This document shows, piece by piece, positions 1 through 8,416 of a stretch of DNA of 26,160 bases. The DNA is from a virus. Position 1 is the first letter of the stretch; each line of letters opens with the position of its first letter. The notes beneath the pieces were generated by a model, which did no database searches, was not told the DNA's origin, and saw only the letters and a program-made list of their open reading frames with translations. The stretch spans positions 1 through 26,160 of IMG/VR virus record IMGVR_UViG_3300020219_000062, one strand, 5' to 3'. The translations under genes and the position numbers were made by a program.

Positions 1-375
1 ATGCACCCCTGCCCCTCTTGTGGGGACGACGCCCCCCGGTGCATCGTGGGGGAGGGGTTCGCCTTCGGCTTCAAGACGGAGCCGGGCAAAGAAGGCAACT
101 CGGGGGTTCACAAGGACGACTACCCGACGGCCGACCAGGCGGTCGGCAGGTCGGCCGAGCGCCGCTGGGCTTCGTATGAAGGCCGAAAGAGCATCAAGAA
201 TCAGGTTCGCGCGGTCGGGCAGACCCATGCCCTCGCCCGCCATGATGCCCCCGACGGCGACTACGTAGAATACAGCGTTCTCGACAAGCCAGGGCTCAAC
301 GCCCGCAAGCAAAGGGCCCAGCGGGCGTTCGATGCTCTTCGGGTCGCGAAAGAAGCTAGGGCGGCAGCTCGATAA
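1..375 (+). CDS. FmdB-like zinc-ribbon phage protein, probably 5'-truncated by the window edge
   Basis: The frame is open from the first base of the window to a TAA at 373-375 and gives 124 residues. A CPSC knuckle lies at residues 4-7. It is followed by a segment of the type GNSGVH..DYPTAD.AVGRSAERRW and a basic, charged C-terminal half. From memory of the family, this resembles the later part of small phage and bacterial FmdB-like zinc-ribbon proteins, which usually carry about 30 more residues and a first CxxC pair before the PCPxCG motif. The ATG at position 1 may therefore be an internal methionine, with the true start upstream. Such proteins are common in phage structural regions, but their function is not established. 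It precedes the sheath gene by 160 bp on the same strand. Family assignment is moderate; the coding call is good. Confidence 0.65.
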   Translation: MHPCPSCGDDAPRCIVGEGFAFGFKTEPGKEGNSGVHKDDYPTADQAVGRSAERRWASYEGRKSIKNQVRAVGQTHALARHDAPDGDYVEYSVLDKPGLNARKQRAQRAFDALRVAKEARAAAR

Positions 376-448
376 ATCACTGTTTCACCTAGAAAGGGTG
401 GAGTCCAACTGCCCGGCACGCCGGGACGAGCCTTCCAAGGCCCGAGCG

Positions 449-507
449 AGACCAAAATCAGATCGGACCTACCTGGGGACTGTCGCACCAAGACCCGGAT
501 CAGATCG
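449..507 (+). repeat. Imperfect 17-nt direct repeat upstream of the sheath gene
   Basis: Two 17-nt units, 449-465 and 491-507, match at 14 of 17 positions. They share agacc at the left and atcagatcg at the right, and are offset by exactly 42 nt (about four helical turns). They lie in the 160-bp gap before the sheath start. A protein-binding or promoter element is possible, but I see no convincing -35/-10 pair. Confidence 0.35.
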
Positions 508-523
508 AAACACGTCCCACCAC

Positions 524-530
524 TAGGAGA
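524..530 (+). promoter_or_regulatory. Ribosome binding site of the sheath gene
   Basis: The sequence taggaga ends five bases before the ATG at 536. It is a strong Shine-Dalgarno match and fixes the sheath start. Confidence 0.75.
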
Positions 531-535
531 CTCGG

Positions 536-3500
536 ATGGCTCTTGGACCTTTTATCAGCTACGTCCCGCCAGGGGCCTACACCCGCACGTTGACGGAAGC
601 GAACGTCGCTCAGATCGTCGCTGGCATCCGTATTCCCGTCGTCCTCGGCGTCGGGCAGGAGGAGCTGACCCAGAGCGATGTCGAGATCGTGCGTGGCAGC
701 TCCGCAACCGTTGACCAGCAGATCAACAACGAGGACGTTAGCCTCGCGTGGGTCGTAGACTCGACGAACCCGCAGAACCTCATCCTCGGCGTCCAAGACG
801 GCACCAGGACCATTCTGCGCGTCCGCAACTACCCCATCGTCGACGGGCAGGGCTTCGGCCGTGTGACCAACGACACCCGTTCGGTCACCGTGACGGTGAA
901 CGGGTTGCCGGTGTCGATTGGCGGGGTGAGCGGCCAGCGGGGCCTCATCACCCTCCAGGTCCCGACCCAGCCCACGGACCTCGTCCGGGTCACCTACTTC
1001 TTCCACCGGGGCGACACCGCCTTCACCGACGACGTGTCGGCCCAGGTGTCGAGCACGGCGGCCCAGCTCACCACGCCTGGCTTCGCCCCCTTCACGATCG
1101 TCACCGGGTCGAACGACACCTTCAGCCTGAAGGTCAACGGCACGACGTATTCGGTGGTCTTCGCGGCAGGCGCCACCACGGCAGCCGGGCTGAAGACCCA
1201 GATGGACGCGGCGGCCATCACCAACTTCTCGACGGCCGTCTTCACCGACAACAACGGTCTCGACCACCTGCTCTTCACCGCGACCCAGGCCATCGAGATC
1301 CTGGACGGCACGGCCAACGGCCCTCTCGGCTTCCAGCCGGGGACGAAGACCAGTCGGGTCACCTCGTTCGAGGTCTTCAACCGGCCCGTCGTGGATGGCT
1401 CGGGCGGCGGTACGACCACGACCGACACCTCGAAGGTCGTGGTGAAGGTCAACGGGCTCCAGGTGATCCCGACGGCCGTGGACGGCGCCAACGGCCGGGT
1501 CACCCTCGGCTTCGCCCCGTCCCTGGGCTCGACGGTCACCGTGACCTACTGGGCCAACACCTGGCAAGACACGTTCGACTACCTGCCGAACACCCTGATC
1601 ACGACGGTCACCCGCTGCGGCATCTCGCCCGGCCGGGCCGACTACATCCAGGGCCAAGACTTCGTGGTGTCGAACCCGTCGGCCGACGTGTCGATCCTTC
1701 ACTGGGGCACCAGCGCCTCCGTGGTCCCCGGGACCACGACCCCCGGGGCCGAGCCCTTCGACGGCACGCAGGTCATCCCGGCTCTCAACGATGACCAGAT
1801 GTACCTCGGCGAGTGCGAGAGGTTCGTCGACAACACGGTCATCCCGGCCCTGGCCAGCTCGACGAAGTTCTTCCTCCCCGAGATCCCGACCACGGGCAAC
1901 GGCCGTAACACGCCCCTCGGCGTAGCGCTGTACACCTCCGTCACCAACGGCAAGCAGGACGTGGTCACCAACCGACCCGACCTCGTGGTCGTTCGGACGG
2001 GGCGCAACCTCCGTGACGCCATGAACCGGACGGCGGCCACCGTCCTCTCGGTCGATGGTGCCAGCCGCGTCGTCACCCTGAAGGACCCGGTCCCGCCGGA
2101 TCATATCGCCTTCGCCACGTTCTACTACAACCGCATCCAGGACGAGACCTACCTCCTGACGTGCGTTGTCCCTGGGCCGGTCGGTGCTGGGCAGTACACG
2201 ATCTTCGGGACGACCCTGAACGCGAACCTGTACCAGACGAGGTTCGGTACCAAGTCGGGCCTCGCCCAGACCGTCCAGTGGCCAAGGGGTGTCGAGCAGG
2301 TCCCCGACGCCTTCCACACGGGCGCTGGCGATGCGGTCTCCGAGATGGTCACCGTGACCTTCTCGATGGCCCTCGCGAAGAACGCGGCCTACACGACCAA
2401 GGGCCAGGGCCCCTGGTCGTTCTACTCGCCCTTCTCGGCGACATGGACGACCAAGCTGAACGGCAACAACTACGCGACCAACTTGGCCACGGCGGCTCCC
2501 GCTGTGCTGGTGAGCGGTCATGTGGTGCCCATCCAGACGGGCATCGACACCGGGAAGATCAACATCCCGGTCGGGTCGGACGCCTTCAACGTCACCATCG
2601 ACGGCGTGGCCTTCCCGGTCACCCTGACCACGGGCAACAGGACTGCGACCCAGATCTGCGGCGAGATCGATGCCGCGGTCGGTTCCGCGGTGGCGTACTT
2701 CGTCCAGATCGGCCCCTCCACGGGCGACATCGTGTTCTTCATCAAGAGCACGACGACCCCGGGCGCTCTCCCCGGTGGCCTCGATGTGGTCTCGACCGTC
2801 CGTATCGACTCGGGTACGGCAGAGACCCTGCTCGGCTTCGCGGCCTTCCAGTCGGCCGCCGGGACCACGGGGGCCATCAACAAGGCAGCGACGCTGCTCG
2901 GCACGATCGCCGGCCCCTTCAACATCACGACGGGTCTGAACGACACGTTCAAGTACCGCCTGAACGGCACCGACTACACGGCGACGCTGCCTGCGGGCGT
3001 GGCGGTGACCACGGCGGCGGTGGCGGCGGCCATCAACGCCGTCACGGCCGGCGTCGCCTCGGCCGGTACGCTGCTCAACCTGAACATGCTCAGGCTGATC
3101 TCGACGGTCAACGACGCCACCAGCGCGCTGATCATCCTGGACGGCAACGCGAACCTCACCCTGGGCTTCACCCAGAGCCAGTCGGCGACCCAGACCCTCG
3201 TGGACCCCCAGGAAGTGGTCTCCGCCCTCATGGCGACCGCGGGCTTCGTGGTGGACGGCTTCGCCTACGTGTCGGTCATCGACACGGCCCGCTACCTCAC
3301 CATCGAGTCGATCGCGGTTGGTCTGACCACGTCGTCGGTCTCCTTCGTCACGGCGGCCAACTCGGCCTTCAACACGACCACGGGCGTGAACATCACCCCC
3401 GGCGTGGACGGGGACTCAGGCGAGGACGCGCAGCAGATCTACACGGTCACCTCGAACAACCCCCTGGGGTCGGACGGGACGGGCATCCCCGGGCAGACCT

Positions 3501-4774
3501 ACACCGACGCGAGGACGGGTCTTCGCTTCACGGTCCTGCCGGCACTGGCGGGCAACTACACCAACGGGGGCAGCTTCACCCTGCCGGTCTCGCCCACGTT
3601 CGTGGTCGACCCGAGCCGCCCCTTCTACGCCATCCCGGGCCTGGAGACCACGGTGTACAACACCGTCGGCGTCGCCGTGAACGACTCGGCGTCGCTCCAG
3701 ACCTTTAACCCGGGCGGTGTCGAGCCCAGGGTCGGGGACTTCTACTTCGTGAGCTACCGCTACATGAAGCAGGACTTCGCGACCCGCCTCTACCGTCAGA
3801 CCAAGACGATCGAAGCGTCGTTCGGTAGGGCGTCGGGCGAGAACCGGGTCACCCTCGCGGCGAACCTGGCCATCCTGAACGGGGCCCTGCTGGTCGGCAT
3901 CAAGCAGGTCTTGAAGGTCCCGAACACCAACCAGGCGTCGGACGCGAGCTTCATCGCGGCCATCGACGAGCTGGCGACGCCCCTGCCCGGCAACATCAAG
4001 CCGGACATCCTGGTCCCGCTCGCGACTTCGACCGCGATCTACTCGTACCTCACGCAGCACGTCGAAATCCAGTCGAACATCCGCAACCAGGCGGAACGGA
4101 TGGGCTTCATCGGGTTCGCGTCGGGCACTATCCCGGCGAACGTCCAGGCCATCGCGAGGGCCCTGAACTCGAACCGCATCGTCGCCTTCTACCCCGACTC
4201 GGCCGTCATCACGATGACCGACGAGCTGGGGCAGAACTTCGAGCAGCTCGTGGACGGGACGTTCTTCGCAGCAGCGGTCGCCGGGGCCGTGGTCAAGGCG
4301 TCGGTGGACGTGGCGACCCCGTACACCCGCAAGACCATCCTGGGCTTCACCCGCATCCCCCGCATCCTCGACCCCGTGGAAGCGAACCAGACGGCGGTGG
4401 CGGGGGTCACGATCCTCGAAGACATCGACCCGATCATCCGTATCCGGCAGGGACTCACGACGAACATGTCGAACGTCCTGACCCGGCTGCCGACGGTCAC
4501 GCAGATCGCCGACTTCGTACAGCAGCAGAGCCGGCTCTCGCTCGACGCCTTCATCGGGACCAAGTTCCTGGCGTCGCGGACGAACGAGGTCAACGTCACG
4601 ATGACCTCGCTCTTCAAGACGATGATGCAGGCGGAGATCGTCGGGGCGTTCACGGGGCTCTCGGCCTCGATCGACCCCGAAGACCCCACGGTCATGCTGT
4701 TCGAGGCGTACTACCAGCCGGTCTTCCCGCTCCTGTGGATCGTGCTGACGTTCAACCTCCGCGCGAGGCTCTGA
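536..4774 (+). CDS. Contractile tail sheath protein, unusually large
   Basis: The protein has 1412 residues. It would polymerise around the tail tube and contract to drive injection. The N-terminus (residues 8-45: PPGAYTRT, then a VPVVLG-like strand) is typical of myoviral sheaths. The last ~330 residues (about 1085-1412) look like the conserved sheath core, with a late FTRIPRILDP segment, a VNVTMTSLF strand and a terminal beta segment ending in FNLRARL. Most sheaths are 400-700 residues, T4 gp18 being 659. The excess here is in the middle and consists largely of repeated beta-rich units: two modules at residues 97-168 and 280-349, and three at 184-270, 675-772 and 791-885. These probably form surface domains. 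A strong ribosome site precedes the gene and a terminator follows it, as expected for an abundant structural protein. The start is well supported. Confidence 0.92.
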   Translation: MALGPFISYVPPGAYTRTLTEANVAQIVAGIRIPVVLGVGQEELTQSDVEIVRGSSATVDQQINNEDVSLAWVVDSTNPQNLILGVQDGTRTILRVRNYPIVDGQGFGRVTNDTRSVTVTVNGLPVSIGGVSGQRGLITLQVPTQPTDLVRVTYFFHRGDTAFTDDVSAQVSSTAAQLTTPGFAPFTIVTGSNDTFSLKVNGTTYSVVFAAGATTAAGLKTQMDAAAITNFSTAVFTDNNGLDHLLFTATQAIEILDGTANGPLGFQPGTKTSRVTSFEVFNRPVVDGSGGGTTTTDTSKVVVKVNGLQVIPTAVDGANGRVTLGFAPSLGSTVTVTYWANTWQDTFDYLPNTLITTVTRCGISPGRADYIQGQDFVVSNPSADVSILHWGTSASVVPGTTTPGAEPFDGTQVIPALNDDQMYLGECERFVDNTVIPALASSTKFFLPEIPTTGNGRNTPLGVALYTSVTNGKQDVVTNRPDLVVVRTGRNLRDAMNRTAATVLSVDGASRVVTLKDPVPPDHIAFATFYYNRIQDETYLLTCVVPGPVGAGQYTIFGTTLNANLYQTRFGTKSGLAQTVQWPRGVEQVPDAFHTGAGDAVSEMVTVTFSMALAKNAAYTTKGQGPWSFYSPFSATWTTKLNGNNYATNLATAAPAVLVSGHVVPIQTGIDTGKINIPVGSDAFNVTIDGVAFPVTLTTGNRTATQICGEIDAAVGSAVAYFVQIGPSTGDIVFFIKSTTTPGALPGGLDVVSTVRIDSGTAETLLGFAAFQSAAGTTGAINKAATLLGTIAGPFNITTGLNDTFKYRLNGTDYTATLPAGVAVTTAAVAAAINAVTAGVASAGTLLNLNMLRLISTVNDATSALIILDGNANLTLGFTQSQSATQTLVDPQEVVSALMATAGFVVDGFAYVSVIDTARYLTIESIAVGLTTSSVSFVTAANSAFNTTTGVNITPGVDGDSGEDAQQIYTVTSNNPLGSDGTGIPGQTYTDARTGLRFTVLPALAGNYTNGGSFTLPVSPTFVVDPSRPFYAIPGLETTVYNTVGVAVNDSASLQTFNPGGVEPRVGDFYFVSYRYMKQDFATRLYRQTKTIEASFGRASGENRVTLAANLAILNGALLVGIKQVLKVPNTNQASDASFIAAIDELATPLPGNIKPDILVPLATSTAIYSYLTQHVEIQSNIRNQAERMGFIGFASGTIPANVQAIARALNSNRIVAFYPDSAVITMTDELGQNFEQLVDGTFFAAAVAGAVVKASVDVATPYTRKTILGFTRIPRILDPVEANQTAVAGVTILEDIDPIIRIRQGLTTNMSNVLTRLPTVTQIADFVQQQSRLSLDAFIGTKFLASRTNEVNVTMTSLFKTMMQAEIVGAFTGLSASIDPEDPTVMLFEAYYQPVFPLLWIVLTFNLRARL
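824..1039 (+). repeat. Sheath beta module a, copy 1 (residues 97-168)
   Basis: This copy has the pattern P-VDG, a T/S-rich strand, V.VNGL.V, G..G.(I/V)TL, V.VTY and a following D.F. It aligns without large gaps to copy 2 at residues 280-349. It looks like a small Ig-like or beta-sandwich insertion. Confidence 0.6.
1085..1345 (+). repeat. Sheath module b, copy 1 (residues 184-270), flagellin-IN-like
   Basis: The pattern is TG.NDTF, NGT.Y, AG, an Ala-rich helix, then ILDGTAN..LGF. It shares TG.NDTF, NGT.Y, ILDG.AN and LGF with the copy at residues 791-885. The pattern resembles flagellin hook-IN-type repeats seen in flagellar and phage structural proteins; that link is from memory. Confidence 0.6.
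1373..1582 (+). repeat. Sheath beta module a, copy 2 (residues 280-349)
   Basis: Second copy of the VDG / VNGL.V / RVTL / VTVTY module, directly after module b copy 1. Order along the protein is therefore a-b-a. A weaker third relative may lie at residues 481-541 (RVVTLKDPVPP then FYYNR). Confidence 0.6.
2558..2851 (+). repeat. Sheath module b, copy 2 (residues 675-772)
   Basis: The most diverged copy. It keeps I..G.D.F...IDG..F...L..G.RTATQI, an Ala-rich helix, a GDIVFF strand and GTAETLLGF. The next copy begins about 20 residues later. Confidence 0.55.
2906..3190 (+). repeat. Sheath module b, copy 3 (residues 791-885)
   Basis: A clear copy with NITTGLNDTF, LNGTDY, an Ala-rich helix, ILDGNAN and LGF. 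It is followed at residues 888-950 by a segment resembling a second half-unit (Ala helix, YLTIES strand, SSVSF, A.SAFNTTTG), which may be a partial fourth copy at 3197-3385. Confidence 0.6.
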
Positions 4775-4789
4775 TGTAGGCGGGCGATG

Positions 4790-4836
4790 AAGGCGGTGGG
4801 TTGGCTGTCAGAAAGCTGGCCCACCGCCTTTCGTTT
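4790..4836 (+). terminator. Rho-independent terminator after the sheath gene
   Basis: An 11-bp perfect stem pairs 4790-4800 (aaggcggtggg) with 4820-4830 (cccaccgcctt). It extends inward by G-T wobbles and a GC/CG pair to a ~9-nt loop. The tail is tttcgttt. It sits 16 bp after the sheath stop and 31 bp before the helicase start, so it separates the two transcriptionally, at least in part. Confidence 0.8.
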
Positions 4837-4867
4837 AGGTGTAGTTCTCTTGTTCTGAGGGTTCCCG

Positions 4868-7800
4868 ATGATGATCTCCTACGACCGTTCCGCCGTGCCC
4901 CAGGCAGCCGCAGCTCCCTTCGTCCGCCAGGCAGCGGACGAGCCCGATGACGGGCTCGACATTGACCTGACCGAGCTTCAGGTCGCGGACTACATCGTCT
5001 TCCTCCTGGCCCTGGAGACATACATGGGCTGGCTTCAGGAGACGGGCCGCGGGGAGGACGAGACGCTCAAGAATGGTGTCGCTCTCGCGAGGGTGGCCGA
5101 GCGGCAGAATCTCGAAGCCATCGGGGCCTTCATCAAATCGAACCTCTCAGACAAGGCCACCAAGGCCACGTTCGCGCTGCTCGACGCGGCCCTCCGACCA
5201 CCCCCGACGCCCCGGGGCCTGGCTCTCCGGGCGGTGAAGCTCCGTACCGTGCTCTCGAAGGGGGGCACGGCGACGACCAAGGCTGTCTTCGGCACCTCGG
5301 CCAAGGCCAAGGGGCAGGTTCAGGAGGCCATCGACGCTTCGATGATCGATGACCCGGACGCCGCGCTCAACAAGTTCGCGGTCCTCACGCTGAAGAACAA
5401 GAAGCTGGAGAAGTGGATCGACGAGGCCAGCGCGGTTTGCGTGACCCCCGGTACGGCCCAGATCAGCCCTGTTCGTGAGGCGGCTCGTGGGGCGACGGAC
5501 GCTTCGGCCGAGCTGGTCAAGGCCCAGGTCATCCAGGACGTGAAGTCGGGCACCGACGCCTCGGCCGACGCCCGCGACAAGCAGACCCAGGTGCTCACCC
5601 GGGTCCAGTCGGACGCGACGGCGGCGGCCAAGAAAGCCATGGACCAGGCGGGCGAAGTAGACCGCCCGCTCACCAAGGCTGAGGTCATCGGTGTGGCGAC
5701 GGCGGCGGCAGTGGCCGTCTCGTCCGACACCGACAAGGTCCAGAACGTCCCCCCGGCCCTCGCCAAGCTCGACCCCGAGCAGCGGGCGGCGGCCATGACG
5801 GGCGGCAAGGTCCGGGTCTCGGCCGGCGCCGGCTCCGGGAAGTCCACCACGCTTTTGGCCCGGGTCCAGTACCTCATCGACGGCGGCGCCACGCCGAACC
5901 GCATGATGGCCATGTCCTTCAACAAGAAGGCAGCCGACGAGCTGGCGATCAAGATGGCCGGCAAGATCGGGGATGACCGGGTTTCGACCACGCAGAAGCC
6001 GAACCCGAACGGTGTTCGGGTCGGCACCATGCACGCGGTCTTCCTGAAGTTCATCAACGAGTACGGCTTGCCCGAGCAGAAGGCCATGTTTGCCAAGGTG
6101 AACAACCGAGGCGGCATCGTGAAGGCCGAGAAAATCTTCTCCGCGGTCAAGGAAGTCTGGGACGAGTGCTTCCGGGACATCGACAAGAACCCCCCGGGGG
6201 ACCCCGATGGGACCCCTCGTGAGCTGCCCCAGGATGAGCTGTGGAAGATGCCCCCGAAGTCGAAGCGGATGATGGCGTACCTGAACCTCTTCCAGGGGCA
6301 GGGTTGGTCGCTGGCCCAAGCGACGGAATGGGCCAAAAACGAAGACGCCCTCGAAGCTGACCAGGCCCTCAAGTTCTTCGAGGTCTACGAGGGTCTCAAG
6401 GGTGGTCTCGGCGCCGCGTGGCGGCCGAACTTCTGCCCCGAGAAGCCGTCGCGGGCCTTTGACAAATTTGTGAAGTCCAACCGGGACGGCAAGTCGCAGG
6501 CTGGCGACTTCAACGATATGCTGGCGGTCTTCCACAATATCATGAAGACCCAGCCTCTCGCTCAGAAGAAGGTTCAGGAGCAATTCGACCACATCATGGT
6601 CGACGAGTGCCAGGACTTGAACCCGCTTCAGTTCGACATCCTCCAGATGATGACGGAGCACGTCGAGACCGACGACCCCAAGAAGTCGTTCTGGATGGTC
6701 GGCGACGACAAGCAGAGCATCTACCAGTTCCGCGGCGCCGACCCGAACAACTTCATCGCCCTCGACCAGATGGGCTTCAAGGACCGGCAGATCACCACGA
6801 ACTACCGGTGCGCCCCGGAGTTCGTCGACGCCGCCAACAAGCTCATCGCCGTCAACGAGAACCAGATCCCGATGGAGGCCAAAGCGGCCCCGAGTCGGGC
6901 TCGGGGTGAGGCGAGTCTCCGGGTCCTGAAGGTCCAGGATGAGGTCGCGGCAGCCCGTGTGTTCGGTGCGAAAATCCGGGATGCCGTGGCGGCGGGAGAA
7001 CCTCTCTCCAACTTCGCTGTTCTGGCCCGGACGAACGCCGAGCTGGGGGTCTACCAGCAAATGTGTGCTGCCCTGGGCATTCGTTACGTTCAGAAGAAGG
7101 CCACGTCGGTCTTCTCGGCGCAAGAGAGCGAAGCCTTCCGGGCCTTCGCTTCGTCGGTGGTCGCTTCGTCCCCAGCACAGGTCCAGGACCAGTTCTGCCA
7201 GACGCTCATGTCGGCAGGCTTGCTCAACCCGAAGCTCGACGTCGATCGAACCGAGAACCAGAAGAAGGCGCTCCAAACGATGAAGGGTGTCTTCCGGGAG
7301 TACTGCTCGCGGAACCGTATCGACCTGAACACCTTCGACCCCATCGAAGCGGCAGCGAACACGTCAACCTTCCTCCCGTTCGTCCTCAGCAAGTTCGGGG
7401 TACCTGACTTCGGGGCGAAGAAGGACGCGGCCAAGGCCGGGCCGCTCCTTCAGGGCGTTCTGCAACTTCAGGAGTACATGGCGGACCCGGACTTCACGTC
7501 CAAGGATCTGTTTGCGGGTATCATGGCGCTGCCCGTCGTGAGCCTCGTGCCCCCCGACCAGTCCCCGACGGGGAAGTGGCAGGAGATCATCCAGACCTTC
7601 GGGGATAGCACCGTGAAGCGTCTGGCTGCCAGAGCTGCCCAGGAGGATGCCGACGAAGACTCCGAGCTGGGGGACGATAAGGGGCCGGGCTTGGGTATGC
7701 TGGATTTCGTGTACGACATGCTCCAGCCGAACGATGTCGACCCCAACTACAACCCGCAGAACCCGCGGCAGTTCTTCGACCGCTTCGAGGGCCTGGCCGC

Positions 7801-8416
7801 CAAGGGGGCCGAGCTTCGGATGGACCCCGACGTGTGGGACAAGAAGCAAGCCGAAGAGGGTATCCCCCTCGCTCAGCGTACGCCTCCCCCGGGCGTCTAC
7901 CTCGGGACGGTCCACTCCACCAAGGGGGCCGAGTGGGAGGATGTCACTCTTCTCATGCCGCTCGGTGTCTTCCCCGCGCAGCGAATGCCCCCCAAGCCCC
8001 GGCTCAATCAGGTCCCCGAGCACGACTTCGTGGACTCGCAGTCGAAGATGGAGTCGGAACGTCGTCTCGGCTACGTGGGTCTGACCCGGGCCAAGAAGGT
8101 GATGACGATCCTCGGCCCGGGTGGGCTCAGCCCCTTCGTGGAGCAGGCCGGGCTGAAGGTCGGGCAGAACGTGCCTCAGCCCGCGACCTCCATCTCCGGG
8201 GAGGTCTTGGCCACCACGGCTGACGTGGCGGCGGCCGAAAACGACGGTGAAGAGGCCATAACCATCGAGGATGATGACTTGCTGCCGTTCGGCGACGAGG
8301 ATGACCGTATGGTCGATCACCTGATGCGGCAGGCGGGGCTCGGCTTGCGTCGTCAGAAGACGGCCTCGGATGCGTCCCCCACCCAGGGCTACAGCTACCA
8401 GAGGAGCGCCAAATGA
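4868..8416 (+). CDS. UvrD/Rep-family SF1 DNA helicase with long unassigned N-terminal region
   Basis: The protein has 1182 residues and should be an ATP-driven DNA strand-separating enzyme. The superfamily 1A motifs appear in order: a Q-motif-like LDPEQRAA (301-308), Walker A SAGAGSGKST (318-327), FNKKAADEL (351-359), VGTMHAVF (385-392), Walker B VDECQD (578-583), VGDDKQSIYQFRG (611-623), TTNYRC (643-648), VHSTKGAEW (1015-1023) and YVGLTRAKK (1069-1077). The catalytic residues look intact. Residues 1-300 and the last ~90 have no motif I recognise; 205-260 is Ala/Lys/Gln-rich and probably helical. Typical UvrD or Rep proteins are 650-750 residues. The start has gagg about seven bases upstream; the ATG at 4871 is an alternative. 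The stop overlaps the next gene as ATGA. It lies between sheath and tube, an odd place for a helicase. No nuclease motif is obvious, which argues against AddA or RecB. Confidence 0.93.
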   Translation: MMISYDRSAVPQAAAAPFVRQAADEPDDGLDIDLTELQVADYIVFLLALETYMGWLQETGRGEDETLKNGVALARVAERQNLEAIGAFIKSNLSDKATKATFALLDAALRPPPTPRGLALRAVKLRTVLSKGGTATTKAVFGTSAKAKGQVQEAIDASMIDDPDAALNKFAVLTLKNKKLEKWIDEASAVCVTPGTAQISPVREAARGATDASAELVKAQVIQDVKSGTDASADARDKQTQVLTRVQSDATAAAKKAMDQAGEVDRPLTKAEVIGVATAAAVAVSSDTDKVQNVPPALAKLDPEQRAAAMTGGKVRVSAGAGSGKSTTLLARVQYLIDGGATPNRMMAMSFNKKAADELAIKMAGKIGDDRVSTTQKPNPNGVRVGTMHAVFLKFINEYGLPEQKAMFAKVNNRGGIVKAEKIFSAVKEVWDECFRDIDKNPPGDPDGTPRELPQDELWKMPPKSKRMMAYLNLFQGQGWSLAQATEWAKNEDALEADQALKFFEVYEGLKGGLGAAWRPNFCPEKPSRAFDKFVKSNRDGKSQAGDFNDMLAVFHNIMKTQPLAQKKVQEQFDHIMVDECQDLNPLQFDILQMMTEHVETDDPKKSFWMVGDDKQSIYQFRGADPNNFIALDQMGFKDRQITTNYRCAPEFVDAANKLIAVNENQIPMEAKAAPSRARGEASLRVLKVQDEVAAARVFGAKIRDAVAAGEPLSNFAVLARTNAELGVYQQMCAALGIRYVQKKATSVFSAQESEAFRAFASSVVASSPAQVQDQFCQTLMSAGLLNPKLDVDRTENQKKALQTMKGVFREYCSRNRIDLNTFDPIEAAANTSTFLPFVLSKFGVPDFGAKKDAAKAGPLLQGVLQLQEYMADPDFTSKDLFAGIMALPVVSLVPPDQSPTGKWQEIIQTFGDSTVKRLAARAAQEDADEDSELGDDKGPGLGMLDFVYDMLQPNDVDPNYNPQNPRQFFDRFEGLAAKGAELRMDPDVWDKKQAEEGIPLAQRTPPPGVYLGTVHSTKGAEWEDVTLLMPLGVFPAQRMPPKPRLNQVPEHDFVDSQSKMESERRLGYVGLTRAKKVMTILGPGGLSPFVEQAGLKVGQNVPQPATSISGEVLATTADVAAAENDGEEAITIEDDDLLPFGDEDDRMVDHLMRQAGLGLRRQKTASDASPTQGYSYQRSAK

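Noticed and set aside
412-425. Short cccgg / ccggg hairpin in the gap before the sheath gene
   Set aside because: Only 5 bp with a 4-nt loop and no T-run; too weak to call a terminator.
332-526. 64-aa frame crossing the first intergenic gap
   Set aside because: It starts inside the zinc-ribbon gene, lacks a ribosome site and has no recognisable feature.
500-2521. 673-aa open frame on the - strand opposite the sheath gene
   Set aside because: It is Arg/Gly/Val/Asp-rich with no recognisable motif. Such antisense frames arise from strong G/C third-position bias in the + strand gene.
5822-5833. 12-bp palindrome gccggcgccggc at the helicase Walker A
   Set aside because: Explained by Ala-Gly codons at high GC in a conserved protein motif; not evidence of a DNA site.
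5147-7276. 709-aa open frame on the - strand opposite the helicase
   Set aside because: Composition is shadow-like, and the + strand carries all the helicase motifs in order.
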